A stretch of 64,000 nt of DNA from Corella eumyota (GCA_963082875.1 OY720099.1:19387066-19451065); one strand, 5' to 3'; numbered from the stretch's first letter, positions 49,701-62,501 are shown. Translations and numbers: made by a program. Notes: generated by a model not told the origin, from the sequence alone.

Positions 49701-52700
49701 ATTAGAACCAAAATCCACTGTTTAAATCAATAGAAAACTCTTTTTTAATTGCTCAAATAATTTATTCATGTTTTAGATAGCAACTGAATTTATAGACACT
49801 GGTGGTCTACAGAAGTTGTTGTCAGTGAGAAGACCATCGCTAGGGGCAACAGGGGTGTCGTTGTGTCTTTATTATCTTGCTTATAACTTGGATGCTATGG
49901 AGCATGTATGCCAGCTTTCATCCAAAGTAAGTGACACCGATATTTGTTATAGTTAAAGGTGATATTATTAGGTCTTTTACATGGGTAACATTTTTTCCAC
50001 TGACTTTATTACTAAAGAAGATACAGTGCTTTTAAAACTGGTTGTAAAATTGTGTAAACAACTGTCATTACACTAGACTAGGTTTTAACTGTGAAAACAA
50101 AGTAATATTTCAATTTAACATGTTATACTATATTGTTAAACTATATTCCTTTTAGTTAGCATATATACTTATATTTTATTATCTTATTTACCATTTAAAT
50201 CTTTAAATTGAGACCGCTGTTACTTATAAAAGGAAATAAAATATAAATCCCTTTTTTAACTTAAAATGTTGTTTATGTTTATGTAAGGTTTTACAAAGTC
50301 TTGTTCGTTATGCATTGTGGTTGCTAGAATGTTCTCATGAATCTGGAAGATGCCACGCTGCTTTATTCTTCTCCATTTCCTTCCAGTTCCGAGCTATTCT
50401 TAAAATATTCGACCAAAAAGTAATATTTGTAAACAATTCTACTTTCAATTTGCTTAAAATTATAAAAGGTTATTTATTATCTGGATAAAACACAACTTAA
50501 ACACCTATGTCTGGATTGTAATTTTGTTGTTTTTTTAACTGTTAAATAAAAATATTTTTCTAAAAACTAATATTTTAACAGAAAGGGCTTCGTTGTCTTC
50601 TTAACCTTCTTAGTACACTTCCATTCATAAGACAAGGTGGTGATTTCCCGCAGGAAATCCCCGACGAAATTCCCCTTCCTAATGAGAATAATAACAAAGA
50701 TGATGAAATAAATAACAGCAGGCAGACAGCTCGGACAACTTGCTCAGCTTTAAAAAAGTGAATGTTTGTTAAATAATATTTTAATGTAAAATGTTAGAAG
50801 GGTGTAATAAGGGGGCATTTGTGGGTATCAAAAGGGTTATGGTATTTTAAGGAAATTTTAAAATGGATCATTTTTGGGGGGGGATTTTTAAAATGGATCA
50901 GTTTCTAGGATAATAGAATGCCATTACCTGTACTCAAACTAAAGACTATGGGATCATAGCCAAGTGTTCAAATGACAGTTAACATATATCATTACCAACT
51001 TAAGTTGTTTTAATGAACATTTTTACTTAAACTTAACTTCATTTTTAGGTATTTTGAAACTCATCTTATTATAAAATCAAAACATTTAAAAAGTCTTAAG
51101 GATCATTCGATGGTTTCAAACTCTAATTCAAAGGTAAATGTAATAAACTCTTAATATTATTATTAGCTTTATAAAGGCAATGTAGGTATAAGTTTACTTT
51201 TGTGCAACTAACAAAAATTTCTTCATTACATTATTTTTAAGTTTTTTTTATATAATTTTTTAACTTTAGTTTCTTTGTAACTACAAAATATTTATGTTTA
51301 GGTTGTAGCTTATGAGCGCGAAAATGTGAGCGAAGCGATTGACTTTTTGTTGGCTTTTGGTTCACCTTTATCTTGGGATCCAATTATTTTCTTTATGGAA
51401 TTGGATGGAATTCAAATTTTATTAAGGGTGGGCAACAAATATTAACATTTTTTACATATTATGATGTTTATTAAGGTAAAACCGGAGGTATGGTGTAGTT
51501 GTTAAAACACAAATATTTATTACGCAATGTTAAGTACCCAGGCAGCATAGTGAAGTGGTCAGAACATTGGCTTCATTACTTGGGATCCTGGGTTTGATCC
51601 CCACTGCTTCCATTTTTGTAATGATCTTGGGTAGTTTAATAACTCCAGTTTTGAAAAGTCAATTACAGGGTAAATAATCAGAAAATGTCATCGGTGGTAA
51701 AGTCATGGCTGTAATTCCAACTGCTACTATGTCAAAGCCTCATTAGTATAACTTGTTTACTTCGGAAAAGATAAAAACTAATTGCTAGGTTAATACTTAG
51801 GCAATGTAAAGAGGGCAATAATATTTAAATCAGAAATGAGTATATTTATAATGTTTAAAATTTGCGACATGTTTCAGAAATAGAGTAATCTGCAGTTCTG
51901 TAAAAAATATTTTTTATACATACTTCTGCTTTAGTTAATAGCGTCCGCTAGTGATTGGTCGAACTACAGTTGTCGAACTGACACTGTCCGAATGGCGCTC
52001 GACTGTCTGGCTGTTCTGACACTTTCTCAAACTGCTCAAATGAAGTTGTGTCAGAATGTTGATTTACCTTTGGATTTTACAAAAGAAACTGGGATAGGGT
52101 AAAATAAGTATTTTTTATTGTTTTAATCTTAGACTAAGTTTATTCATGTTTGGTTTCTTACTAAATGGTTAGACAGCTGTTTGTATCGGCATGTTAAAGA
52201 AAATATTTCTTGTATATATCTTAATTCTCGATGTAAGAAGGCTGATTTCACAACCTAAACATAGAGTAACATTTGTTACCCTAACCCAGTCTGAAGTTGA
52301 CTTTGGTAGTTTGGGATATTTTATAAAATTATCCTTTGTTATCCTCTTTAAAATAAAGTTACATTAGTTACTTAAACATAAAAAAATTAAAACTAAGTAA
52401 CCCTGCCATGTCTAAAGTTACTTTGACTTGACATAGTCAAAGCGCTGCGTTTGATTATGACTTCTTTTGACTGCCTCTTAGTCTTTTTGATTTTTTACTT
52501 TAGGATAATCATTGGAGTTGCTGAGGGTGAAGATTATCTTGGAGTGGAACCCGAAGCTCAAAAGTTAGCACTAGTTGTTCTTATCAACTGTTTATCAAAA
52601 CCAGCTTATAAGGTAGGCTTATAGTTGAGTTTTTTTGGTATATATCTTTATCCTCGATGTGGGAAAGTCGAATGCGCGACTTAAACATAGAGTAACATCA

Positions 52701-55700
52701 GTTACTCTGACCCAGTCTTGAGTTGCCTGTGGCAGTTTGGGATATTATAGATTATAATTGCCCTATAATTATGCTGCTAATTCGGTGTTGGCGCGCCAGG
52801 AGTTCATACTGTTTATAGCGCCTTACTCAAGGGCGCTATAGCATAAAATCAGTGGGGATTAAACTTAGGACCTCATGGTGGTGTAGCAAGTGTTCTTACC
52901 ACTACACCACACTTAACATTGTGTAGTAAATATTGATATTTTTTAATCAGGCAAATGTGCTGGACAAGATACCAAAAATTAAGGCAGCAATAAAAGGAAA
53001 ATATGTTGAAAAAACAACAACTGAAGTGAGTGAATATTTGTGGGAGTTGGTCAAAAGTGAAAATGGAATCAAGGTCTGAAGTTTTATTTAAATTATTTGT
53101 AAAAATATTATTTTGTGTTTTGATATATTTTTGTTTTTGTGTTCATTTATTCTGGATGTGAAAAGCACAACTTTATGACCTGAACATAGAGTAACATTGG
53201 TTACCCCAACCCAGTTTCGAGTTGCCTGTGGCAGTTTGAGATATTATAGATTATAATTGCCTGATATTTATGCTGCTGATGAAGTGCTGGCTCATCAGAA
53301 GTTCATACCTATTATAGTGCATTACTCAATGGCATTTTATATCATTTTGGCACTTTACTCAAGGACGTTTGAACATTGAAACAGCGGAAATCGAACTTAG
53401 GATCTCATGTAGTTTAGTCAAGTGTTTAAACCACTTCACCATGGAAGCAGTTTTTAACAGAAAAATATAAACTTTATTTAAAACATATTTTATTAGATCT
53501 TGCTTGAGTTACTTCTTACAAGTGAGCCTCCCACTCATGCAGATGAAGTTAGGTTATTATCTTGCAGGGTGAGTTTAAAATATACTAAAAATATTTCGTT
53601 TTTAAAAAAGTATCAAGTATAGCAAAACAATTTTTTATATCACTAAACATTTGTTAATAATGCCTCATAAAAATATTATTGATCGTTTTTGCTACATCAG
53701 ACTATCTTAAAAACAAATCAAAATTTAATGAATTTTTTTGTAGGCCCTATGTGGTCTCGCTGGTTGTGAGTCAGTCAAACAAATTTTATCTAAACTCCCT
53801 TTATTCAACAATGGTCAAGCTCAAGGGCTGACCAGACAACCTGTTATGCCAGATAGAAACAGAATTCATGCAAAGTTTTGCAAGTATATGGAACAATTAA
53901 CAGGTTTGATTGTAATTTCATTTTAAAATTTGTTTATAACGGAGCTTAGTAGACGATATATATATAAATATATGTATATCCAATTTATATGTCTACAAAA
54001 TAAATAAAACTGCCATTTGTGGTGCTTGGGTAAATTATTGCAAGCAAATATTAGTTACAAGTTGAGATTGTATTACAACAATTAAAATGCCAATCGTAAG
54101 GCGGGCTAATGATTAAGTTTATTTATAGCAGTAATTTTTATTGTATTGGTGGATTTAAATAGGCCTTTGTTTAATATTGTGTTTATAAATATGTTGTTTA
54201 ATTTGGGGCAATATCAAGTAACAAAGAATTGGTTTTATTTTACTTTACAAAAATGAATTAATTTGTTTACGCAAAATAAAAGAAATACAAATTTATATTT
54301 TTTTAAATAAAAATTCTTTTAGAGCTGGTTTCAGGAAAGCCAAGTACTTCACACATGGACTTAGACAGCATAAGAAAAGTAAGTTAAAGTTAATTAAAAA
54401 ATTAAGAAAAATAATTAAGTGCTAAATACCATTAATACAACAAAAATACAAATAATTTTGAAAATTGTTATATTTTGGCAAATAATAAATAATTTTTAAT
54501 AATTTGTGTTATTAAATGTTTAATTTTTGTTAGGCCCATATCGTATCACAGACAGTTATTCGTTACGACAACCGAGAATTACTTCAATTAATTCAATCCC
54601 ACCTAGTGAGGTCAGGTCTTTATGAAACGGCTGCTATGCTAACCAGAGAAATGTGTCTCCACACTCCATCAAATTGTAACACTTTGTTGTTCAGCACTCC
54701 AAGAAGTCAACAAAAAAATGTAAGTTCTAAATTTGGGTCGCAAATCTACATATATTGAAATTTAATAGAAGATATATATATATATTTTTGTATATACCTT
54801 TATCCTTGATGTGGGAAGGTTCATTAAGCGACCTAAATATAGAGTAACATGAGTTACTCCGACCCAGTCTCAAGTCGCCTTTAGCAGTTTGGGATATTAT
54901 ATTGATTATAATTGCCCGATAATTATGCTGCTGATTAGGTGCTGGCTTAGCAGAAGTTCATACCGTTTGTAGCGCCTTACTCAAGGGCGCTACAGTATGA
55001 AAGCAGTGGGGATTGAACCAAGGACCTCATGATGGTGTAGCTAGTGTTCTTTCCACTACACCACTTTGTCGGTGTAAATGTCTATCCAAATTATGGGCTT
55101 ACAAAAAAAACAAAACTGCTGTTTGTGGTGCTCTGGTAAATTATTGCAGGCAAATATTAGTTAAGAGTTGCGACCATTTTATGACAGGCCACTTATTGAA
55201 TCATATCTTGTGTTGTTTTCATTTAAAAAAAGGAAACTTATAACCAAACCTCTGTTATATTAAAACCTGTTATATATGGGTGTTGTTATTAAATGTATTA
55301 TACATAATATACTTATGCTTTTAAAGTATTATGGAATTTATAAATTTTTTCTTTAATTTTTTATTGGTTTTGCATAAAAAATGTTTCAATTGTGATAATT
55401 TGTTTTGAAGAATGGTTCGGGCGATGGTGTCTTTGTTTCCCCTTCACCACCCTCTAGGAGGATAAGTTTTAGCAGGGGTGACCATGCAATGGGACAGACC
55501 CCTACTTTGCAGCCCCATGCTTCCCACCTTCTAACCCCACAAAGGGTAAGGGTAATTTTTAAAAAACAAAAAAATAAAATGTTTTAAAAAATTTTAATTA
55601 CGATTTTTTTTAGAAGGGTAAATTTCGCTTTCAAATGGATGGATCAAATTCTACATCTTTGGAATCCGCATCGGACTCTTTTCATCTTTCCTCCAACGGA

Positions 55701-58700
55701 AAAGTAACCGTGGTTGAACCAGGAATCTTCGATCCTCAAGATAGGGGTAAAGGGGGATCCCCCAAACCCCAACAGCTTACCTTAAACACAATCGTGGCGG
55801 GGTATTTAAAGAATCAACATGCTCACTGTAAAAATCCAGTTGTCACTGTTCCTGAGTTTTCACTCATGAGGTAAGTTAATTTAACTTTGATTTTAATTTC
55901 ATATTTTTTAAATTTGTTCTTCAAGTTTATTTGTTAATTGAACTTAAATCGTTTTATTGAGCCAGAATCTTATCTTTGTTTGTTTATTGAACTAGATTAT
56001 TTTTTTATAAGTTAAACTTATATGAAAGTAACATTTTTTTTTAATGTTAATAAATATATTAAAAAATTTTAGGCCTCATAACTGCCCCGAGCCCAGATAT
56101 TGTATAAAAGCCCCCTTAAACGTGGGTTCAAGGTGTATAAAAAGACAAGTTAAACCTTCATATGGGGGTCCAGGGGGGGCAAGACGTGATCGACAATTTA
56201 TTTACAGCAGGTATTTTATATTCTGTGCAAATTTTTCAATTTTAAATATGATGTTGTTCTGACTTTAAAATTTGTTTCAAGATATCGACCAAGTCATGTT
56301 TTTCGGCCACAAGATGATGATGGTTCTCCATATACTTGTTGCTCATTTTCTGTAAGTATAACTATTGGGTCACATATGTTGTCAGGCTCTAGGCAAAACA
56401 ACATGCCGTTTACTATAGGGGAGGATCCGTAATCCGTAGGTGATAATTCTCTCGAACCGTAATCCAGACAAGGAAATTTAGGAGAGCCGTACTGTAATTA
56501 TGTTTTGTGTAGAACCGGACAACATTCGTGATCCCAAATTTTTACTGTAATAAACTATATGAGCTTTTGATGTCATATCTAAGTACTTTTATGGTGTTTT
56601 GCCTTTGTATTTTCTATAGCTTTTAAGCTTATGAGTCTGTATTAGTTGCACAATTTAAAATAAGTAAGGTATAAATATCAACTAAGGGATAGCATTTTTT
56701 TGTTTTTAATCTTTTAACATTCTGTATCTGACCTTTTTTACTTGCTATGTTAGTAACTAGGTCTAGAGTAATAGAACTGTTGGTCGAAAAGTTTCGAATC
56801 CGAGCTACACCAATCCCACACAATTTTCCTTTTAGTTTGGGGTTTACCAATATCCTTTCTCAACAAAATATAAAACCTATCATCAGGTTATACAGAAAAT
56901 AAAAATGATTGTTATTTTAGTATGACGATCAGTTTCTAGTTGCGGGGGATTGTAACGGTGACCTTGCAATCCACGGGTTACATACAGATCAAGATCGGGT
57001 CATCGAAGGAGCAGGAGAATCCCGCATTTCTTATCTTCAATTAACAAAGGATAACGAAACAACACTCCTAGTGGATGAAAGTGTTCTAAGAACGACATGT
57101 AGTTTGTTCTCATTGACAAGTCTGGACACCAAGTGAGTAAATTTTAAATATTTTTTTTACATATATTTATTCTCGATTTGGTAAGGTCAACTTTACGACC
57201 TTAACTTAAAGTTACATCTGTTAACCTGACCCAGTTTTAAGTTGACTTGTACAGTTTCGGATATTATAAACTACAATTGCCAAATTACTAAACTGCTGAT
57301 TAACTATTGGCTCAGCAGGAATTTATACGTTTTATAGTGCCTTACCTAATGGTGCTATGGCATGGGAGTAGTGGGGATCAAACCTCGGATATTAAGCCAA
57401 GTGTTCTAATCACTACACCACACTTTAATGCAATATTTTGTAGGGCTATATTTTTATTGATTGCCTTGGTTTTAGGTGTGTGTTTAACAACACTTACTAT
57501 GTTGAATTCTCTAAAACAAATGAGGATAAAGTCATTGGAACCAAAAACTCAGTTGCAACAGTAAGTAAAGTTTTAAAACATTTTATACTTCCAAGTCTAA
57601 CTTATCATTAACAAGCCTTAATAAAAGATTGGTTAATATACCACCATCTAGTAAGCAACATATAGGGAAATGTATATTGAATAAATTTATTAGAGGCTAT
57701 CTTATATTTGAGCTTGGAAATTTGTTCTTTTCCAAGTTTTTTTAAGGAATTTTTTATTTGATCTGTTTTTTTTACATTTTATCTGTTTTTGTGTAGTTTA
57801 TTTCTTAAAATATTTTTGAATATTGTTATGTTAAATTTTCAGTGTTTTTTTAATTCAAAAAACTTTTTAAATTATTATTTTAGATTTTTGATTCAAGGAC
57901 TGCTCAAATAATCCAAACCTTTAAGGGTGAAAATTCGACGAGTCATTATACTGAAAATAAAGCGACCTTTTCTCCTGATGATGATCTAATTTTATCTGAT
58001 GGACTTTTATGGGATGTTAGAGCAAATCCAACGAAACCAATTCATAAATTTGATAAATTTAATTCAAAAATATCAGGAATTTTTCATCCAAAAGGACTGG
58101 AAGTAATTATAAATACTGAGATTGTAAGTTTTATGTTTTTAACTTTTTTAAATAATTTTTTTGTTGGTCTGTTTTATTTAAACTATAGTGTTTTTATTTT
58201 ATGTGACCAACATTTAATTTTTTAATTTTATTTTTTCATTTTATAATTTTTTTTTTCGATATAAAAGGATCGAATTTACAAGGATCGAATTTCGATATAA
58301 AAGGATCGAATTTTCGAATTTAAAAATAAAGTTACATTGGTTACCTTGAGCCAGGGTTAGACTCTAAAGGCTAGGCATAAAATTTTTTTTTCATTAAACA
58401 TTGTTATAAATATAATGTAATTTTAAACTTTATATTTAAAACAGTGGGATTTAAGGAACTACCATCTCTTACACACTGTGCCTTCACTTGACCAATGTTC
58501 ATTAAAATTTAACTACGATGCAAGTATTATGTACGCATGTAAGTATACATCAATGAACCTGTTTTTTTTTATTCAAAATCGAGCAATTTTTAAATAGTTG
58601 AAAATTAACTTTTAGCAAAGTCCGTGATGGATGCTGAAGAAATGGAAGAAGAAACTCAAACGTCGACAACTTTTCAGACAATTGATGCTCGAGATTATAG

Positions 58701-59748
58701 CTCAATCAGCGTAACTGACACTAAACATCAGATTTACGATCTTGCTGCCGATAACAGAGATCTTTTTGTAGCAGTTGTTGAGGTAAAGATTCTGGGTTTA
58801 ATTCCCAGCGCTTGTATGTCAAAGTGACCTTTAATAAGACAGTAATAAATTCTTTTTCTTCTAAAAAAATAACTACAATGACAGAAATTTATTTCTACTT
58901 AAAAAAAGTAGCTACTACAACAAAATCTTATTTTTTTGCTTGGTGTCAATTTTTTTTTTATTATTAATAGAAATTAAATTTTTCAGAGACAAAGTCCAGA
59001 TGGGGACCAGCAGTGGGAGAATGCTTCTTACATGAGTGTGTGTAGGATGTATGAAGTAGGAAGAGTTAGAGGTGGAATGACACTTTTTCATAAATTTGCA
59101 ATATTCAAATTTTTTTTTAATTATTTTTAAAATTATTAAACATTTTTTTTTTTAATTTTTTTTAAAATAATTTTTTTTTTCTAGGAGAGGATGAGGAAGA
59201 AGAAGATCACTTGGATCAGATGGAAGACGAGAGTAATGATGATGAGGATCTTAATGACCAGGAAGATGATAATGATGACGATGCATCTTCCCTTTCCTCC
59301 CAGTCTCTTCGATCTGCTCTGGGAGAGCTACAGGGAAGAAGAGATATTTTGGATTACTCGGATGATAGCATGGGTAGGTTGTTTTAAATTGTTTTTTTAG
59401 TTTATCCTCGATGGGAAGGTCGATTTAACGACTTAAACATAAAGTAACATTAGTTACGATACCCAGTCTCAAGTTTCCTTTGACAGTTTGCGATACTATT
59501 GATTTTAATTGCCTAATGATTAAGCTGCTGATTAAGTATAGGCTTGGCAGAAGTTTATACCCTTTAAAGCGCCTTACTTAAAAGCGCTACAGCATAAGAG
59601 CAGTGGGGATCAAACCCAGGATCTTATGTAGTAAACCCGTAGTGTCAACCACTATACCTTAAAAGATCTTTTTAGATTGTTAATTTTATTTCCAGAAAGC
59701 TTTGATATGGATTCCAGATCAAGTTCGAACTTTTCTGATTTGGACTAA
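46713..59748 (+). CDS. DCAF1: DCAF1 (VPRBP), substrate receptor of CRL4 ubiquitin ligase
   Basis: 31 exons: 46713-46825, 47302-47378, 47628-47851, 48036-48176, 48485-48813, 49121-49224, 49420-49565, 49777-49926, 50288-50419, 50582-50757, 51049-51133, 51302-51427, 51935-52098, 52504-52612, 52951-53073, 53497-53568, 53744-53903, 54323-54378, 54534-54719, 55411-55545, 55614-55870, 56073-56210, 56282-56351, 56921-57132, 57476-57560, 57884-58123, 58445-58538, 58616-58782, 58987-59071, 59185-59373, 59696-59748; 1465 residues (human 1507). Armadillo-like N-terminal half with a basic, Lys-rich insert (~200-270); LisH dimerisation motif at ~838-868 ([22 protein letters not shown]); WD40 propeller ~990-1370 with SVFR-like [19 protein letters not shown] and two WDxR boxes (LLWDVR, WDLRNYH) that contact DDB1; and a very acidic tail (~1390-1450), the region bound by merlin in vertebrates. 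Ten SINE copies sit in its introns. Confidence 0.95.
46910..47145 (-). repeat. tRNA-derived SINE, head truncated
   Basis: Tail TATCCTTGATGTGGGAAGG to GTGGGGATTAAACCCATG, then the tRNA-like head stops at box B and second-family sequence follows directly. DCAF1 intron 1. Confidence 0.82.
47146..47280 (+). repeat. short interspersed repeat, second family
   Basis: TGGTTGCAACTCTTAACTAAT, GCACACCACAAACAGCAG and T-rich core, abutting the truncated SINE. Confidence 0.6.
47430..47575 (-). repeat. degenerate tRNA-derived SINE
   Basis: Weak match: ATTCCTGATGCGGGAAACC tail and GAGAATCAAACTTAGAACC box B side. DCAF1 intron 2. Confidence 0.5.
48190..48455 (+). repeat. degenerate tRNA-derived SINE, plus orientation
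   Basis: Middle and tail preserved (AACTTAAGACTGGGTCTGGG, AACTGATGTTACTCTATG, CATCGAAAATAAATAAAT); head eroded. DCAF1 intron 4. Confidence 0.65.
49300..49378 (+). repeat. short tandem repeat in DCAF1 intron 6
   Basis: Three copies of TATAGGGCAACTAATTGT within about 60 bp, following a fragment (GAGCTTGGTGGACAATATAT) also seen at the edge of the second repeat family near 53940. Confidence 0.7.
51530..51800 (+). repeat. tRNA-derived SINE, divergent variant, plus orientation
   Basis: Head GGCAGCATAGTGAAGTGGTC and box B GGGTTTGATCCCCACTGC are clear; the body differs from the main family. DCAF1 intron 12. Confidence 0.6.
52205..52325 (-). repeat. partial tRNA-derived SINE
   Basis: Tail half only: TCTCGATGTAAGAAGG, ACATAGAGTAACATTTGTTA, AGTTTGGGATATT. 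DCAF1 intron 13. Confidence 0.75.
52637..52916 (-). repeat. tRNA-derived SINE, near full length
   Basis: All segments present from ATATATCTTTATCCTCGATG to CTTACCACTACACCACAC. DCAF1 intron 14. Confidence 0.87.
53145..53450 (-). repeat. tRNA-derived SINE, diverged, with internal duplication
   Basis: The segment containing TTACTCAATGGCATT / TTTACTCAAGGACGTT is present twice in tandem. DCAF1 intron 15. Confidence 0.78.
53937..54095 (-). repeat. short interspersed repeat, second family
   Basis: TTATAACGGAGCTTAGTAGA edge, TAAAACTGCCATTTGTGGTGC, TTACAAGTTGAGAT core. The T/A-rich edge and short size suggest a MITE-like element. DCAF1 intron 17. Confidence 0.6.
54785..55076 (-). repeat. tRNA-derived SINE, full length
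   Basis: Tail TATATACCTTTATCCTTGATG region to head CACTACACCACTTTGTCGG. DCAF1 intron 19, adjacent to a second-family copy. Confidence 0.87.
55077..55205 (-). repeat. short interspersed repeat, second family
   Basis: AACTGCTGTTTGTGGTGC, TTATTGCAGGCAAATATTAG, AGTTGCGACCATTTTATGAC. Abuts the SINE head with no gap. Confidence 0.65.
57160..57427 (-). repeat. tRNA-derived SINE, diverged
   Basis: ATTTATTCTCGATTTGG tail, CAGCAGGAATTTATACG, GTGGGGATCAAACC, TAATCACTACACCACAC. DCAF1 intron 24. Confidence 0.8.
59398..59668 (-). repeat. tRNA-derived SINE, diverged
   Basis: TTATCCTCGATGGGAAGG tail, AGCGCCTTACTTAAAAGCGC, GGGGATCAAACCCAGG, CAACCACTATACC. DCAF1 last intron. Confidence 0.82.
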
Positions 59749-60643
59749 AAAAAATTTAAGTCGAAACCTACAAAAAAACAATGAATCTGTCGTTATAATA
59801 CATTTCCATAAATTTTTTTATTAGCAATATATAAAAGCTTGTTATATTAAAAACAATAACATTTTATATTAATGGATAAAAAAAATGTCATATGGGTATT
59901 TAATGGTTTTGTTTAAATAGTTCTTTTTTATGTTATTTAGCTTTTGTTCTTCTTTTTAATATGAAATCTATTTATTTCCTCGAATCCAGCTTATTGTTGC
60001 CTAAATATTACTGATAAATCAATAAGAAACATCATAGGTTAAACTCTTTAATTAGTGTCAAACCCATATTTTTTAGGGGGGTTGGGGATAAATTTTCCTA
60101 ACTTCTGGAAATGTATCTTGTGCAATGTGTTTTGTTATAAACTTCAAGCTGCCCTACTTCTTAATATTAAATTATTCTTTCTTATTGGTGGTTATCCTTT
60201 TGGTTTGATTAAGTTAGATATCTAAGTTTATGTTATTTTGGATTAAAAAAGTTAAGAATTTCTTTAACTTTATTGACACAACCACTCGGATATCTACAAT
60301 ATTTGAAGGTGGGTAAACTACTTTCATATAAGCCCCCTATTAATACCAACACTTATTTACCCCCTAGCAAGTTATTAGGGGTAAAATCATTCATATGTTA
60401 AAGTTACTAAGGAAACAAAGTTTACCTCTAGCATTTGACAACATTAGTTACCTGTTACCGGTCAAAAATATCAACTCGATTCCATATGCTAACAGCATTT
60501 TTAGTAAAAAATTTATTTAAAACATGATTAAGTTAAAAAAAATACAGTTACATATAGTTTAAATATAGGCATATTTGTTGTTGCTGGTGTACAATAGTTG
60601 ATCAGTATTCTAGTCTATAGCGTTATTAAAAAAAATCCCTTTT
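59749..60643. other. tail-to-tail intergenic region, DCAF1 / Mox
   Basis: 3' UTRs of both genes. Minus-strand AATAAA at 60517-60512 would serve the Mox gene about 130 bp past its stop. No other element seen. Confidence 0.5.
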
Positions 60644-61649
60644 TCATGGCCTCTCTCGTTTTAGCTTCATTCTCCGATTTTGGAACCAAACTTTTATCTA
60701 AAAACAAAACATTATCATAAAAGTTAGTCAATAAAATGAATTACAAGTTTGGTTTATGGTTACCTGTCTTTCTGTGAGGTTTAACTTTAATGCTAGTTCA
60801 TATCTTCTTAATCGAGTTAGATAATGATTCTCGATAAAGTCAGCCTCGAGCTGGCGCACTTGAGCTTGGGTAAATGAGGTTCGTTCCTTCTTTCGAGATT
60901 CATTTTCTTGTTGGAAAACTTGTTATTTACAAACAATATAAAAAAAGCTTTAAAACATTGTAAAACTTACTTCTATAAACCAGCCGATAGGCTAGTTAAT
61001 TATCAAACCAACATGGCGCTGGCTAAAGGGAGTTAACCTACTAGTTTATGCTGTTTATTACATATTTTCTTACATTGAAAGAGGAAAAGATAAATGTAAA
61101 AAGTCACCTTTAGCTGATGACGACACAAAAGGAACCTGGCCATCAATTACTATCGGTGGTGTTTGTGGTGAATTATAAGCTACTACCTCGTTACTGATCG
61201 GTTTGTGGAATGCAAAGTCGTTCTTAAAACATTGAAACCCCGAATTATTATCAGAATACCGGTATTAATAAACAACATTGGTATTATTGTTAAACAAGGG
61301 GGGTTATAAATGTCATTGACAGAGACAAGAAGACTGTGTTACGTTTAACATAGGCTAAAATGGTGGAAACTTATTATTAATTTTACTTGCGAATGTTGGT
61401 ATGAAATATCATGGTAAGAAATTGGTCTTGGAGATTCTTCGTTAGTTAAAGGGAGGCAAGCTGCACAAAAATAGCGTTATGTTAAATAAATACCCATATT
61501 ATATATGATATTTTACCTGATTTTCTTAAAAAGGTTTTCTTACTTGGGTTTACAGGATACATACACTGGTACATCACGTGACTATTTTCAAGCTCGTATG
61601 CCGTCGATTCCGCTACTTCCGCGTAAACTGCATGTGCCGCGTCACACAT
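60644..61649 (-). CDS. MEOX: Mox (MEOX)-class homeobox transcription factor
   Basis: Minus-strand exons 61649-61517, 61460-61387, 61222-61108, 60918-60764 and 60697-60644 give 176 residues. The homeodomain occupies the C-terminal 60 residues: [67 protein letters not shown]-type helix 2 is diagnostic for Mox; the family patterns somites and muscle in vertebrates. An intron splits the homeodomain after position 44 (ERQ/IKV), a site used in many homeobox genes. Two departures: Leu replaces the usual Trp at position 56 (RRMKLKR), and the protein ends two or three residues after the homeodomain, so the long C-terminal tail of vertebrate MEOX1/2 (~254 aa) is missing. The assignment to Mox is strong; the class gene name is used here without choosing a vertebrate paralogue. 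Confidence 0.9.
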
Positions 61650-62501
61650 AATTTCGCCAACCGAGTTTTGTTTATTTAGAGTTAAACTGTCGTCTTCTTA
61701 CTACTGCATTAACTTGCGAATGTAGATTACAATAGGTTAGGCCTGAAGCTTCGTAGATGGAATTTAAGAAAGCAGTTATAGACTTAATCAAGTTAGTATT
61801 ACAACTATATCTTTAAGTTTTTACTAGTTTCGTGTTAAAGCTTTGAATATTAGGTTTCTTTTACTGTTTGTTACTGCTCTGCTGATGGTTATGTTAAAAT
61901 GTCTGCTACATTTGCAGAGAATATACAAACTGGTTTGTAAGAGCAAACGACATCTGCTTTTACGCGACCAGGCCATCAACACGACCTCGAATTTTAGACA
62001 TTTTTTCGCGCCATGTCAGTTCTCGTTTATTCAGTTTTACTGAGTGTCATAATTCGGATTCAGGGCGCAGATTATTAAATCATAAAACTTTAAATGTTTT
62101 GGGTTTTAAAATTAACAGTTTGTTCATATTTGTGATGTTTTAGGTTAAGTTTATGACATTTTTTTAAAGTTTTTGTAAGATTAGAATTAATAATAAATTA
62201 TAGGTTGAATTTTACTTGCTATTCAAAGTCTCGTAGTTTATACTAACAGATTTTTATTGTTTTACAATCAATGTTAACAAATGCGTTAATTCTGTTTGAA
62301 TATTGTTTCAATGGTGTTTAGACTAAACATGTAATATAATAAATTAAGATGTTAAAGTCTAAAGTTAAGGTCGGAAAAGTTCCGATTCCAAATGCATTAA
62401 AAGTTTAATTAGCACATTTAAGCCAAGCAATACCGGGTAAATATCACCCGCTACCTAAAAAAAATAAGTTTTTGCTACAAATATTTTACATTTTTATTGG
62501 T
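61650..62501. promoter_or_regulatory. Mox upstream region
   Basis: About 0.85 kb between the MINDY4-like stop codon and the Mox start codon, both on the minus strand; must contain the Mox promoter. A plus-strand open frame at 61843-62043 has no splice or homology support. Confidence 0.4.

Noticed and set aside
51530-51605. tRNA gene
   Set aside because: tRNA-like head of a divergent SINE; body continues beyond and no good acceptor stem closes it.
61843-62043. Plus-strand 66-codon frame with a hydrophobic start
   Set aside because: Lies in the Mox upstream region, no homology recognised, no supporting splice sites; probably chance.
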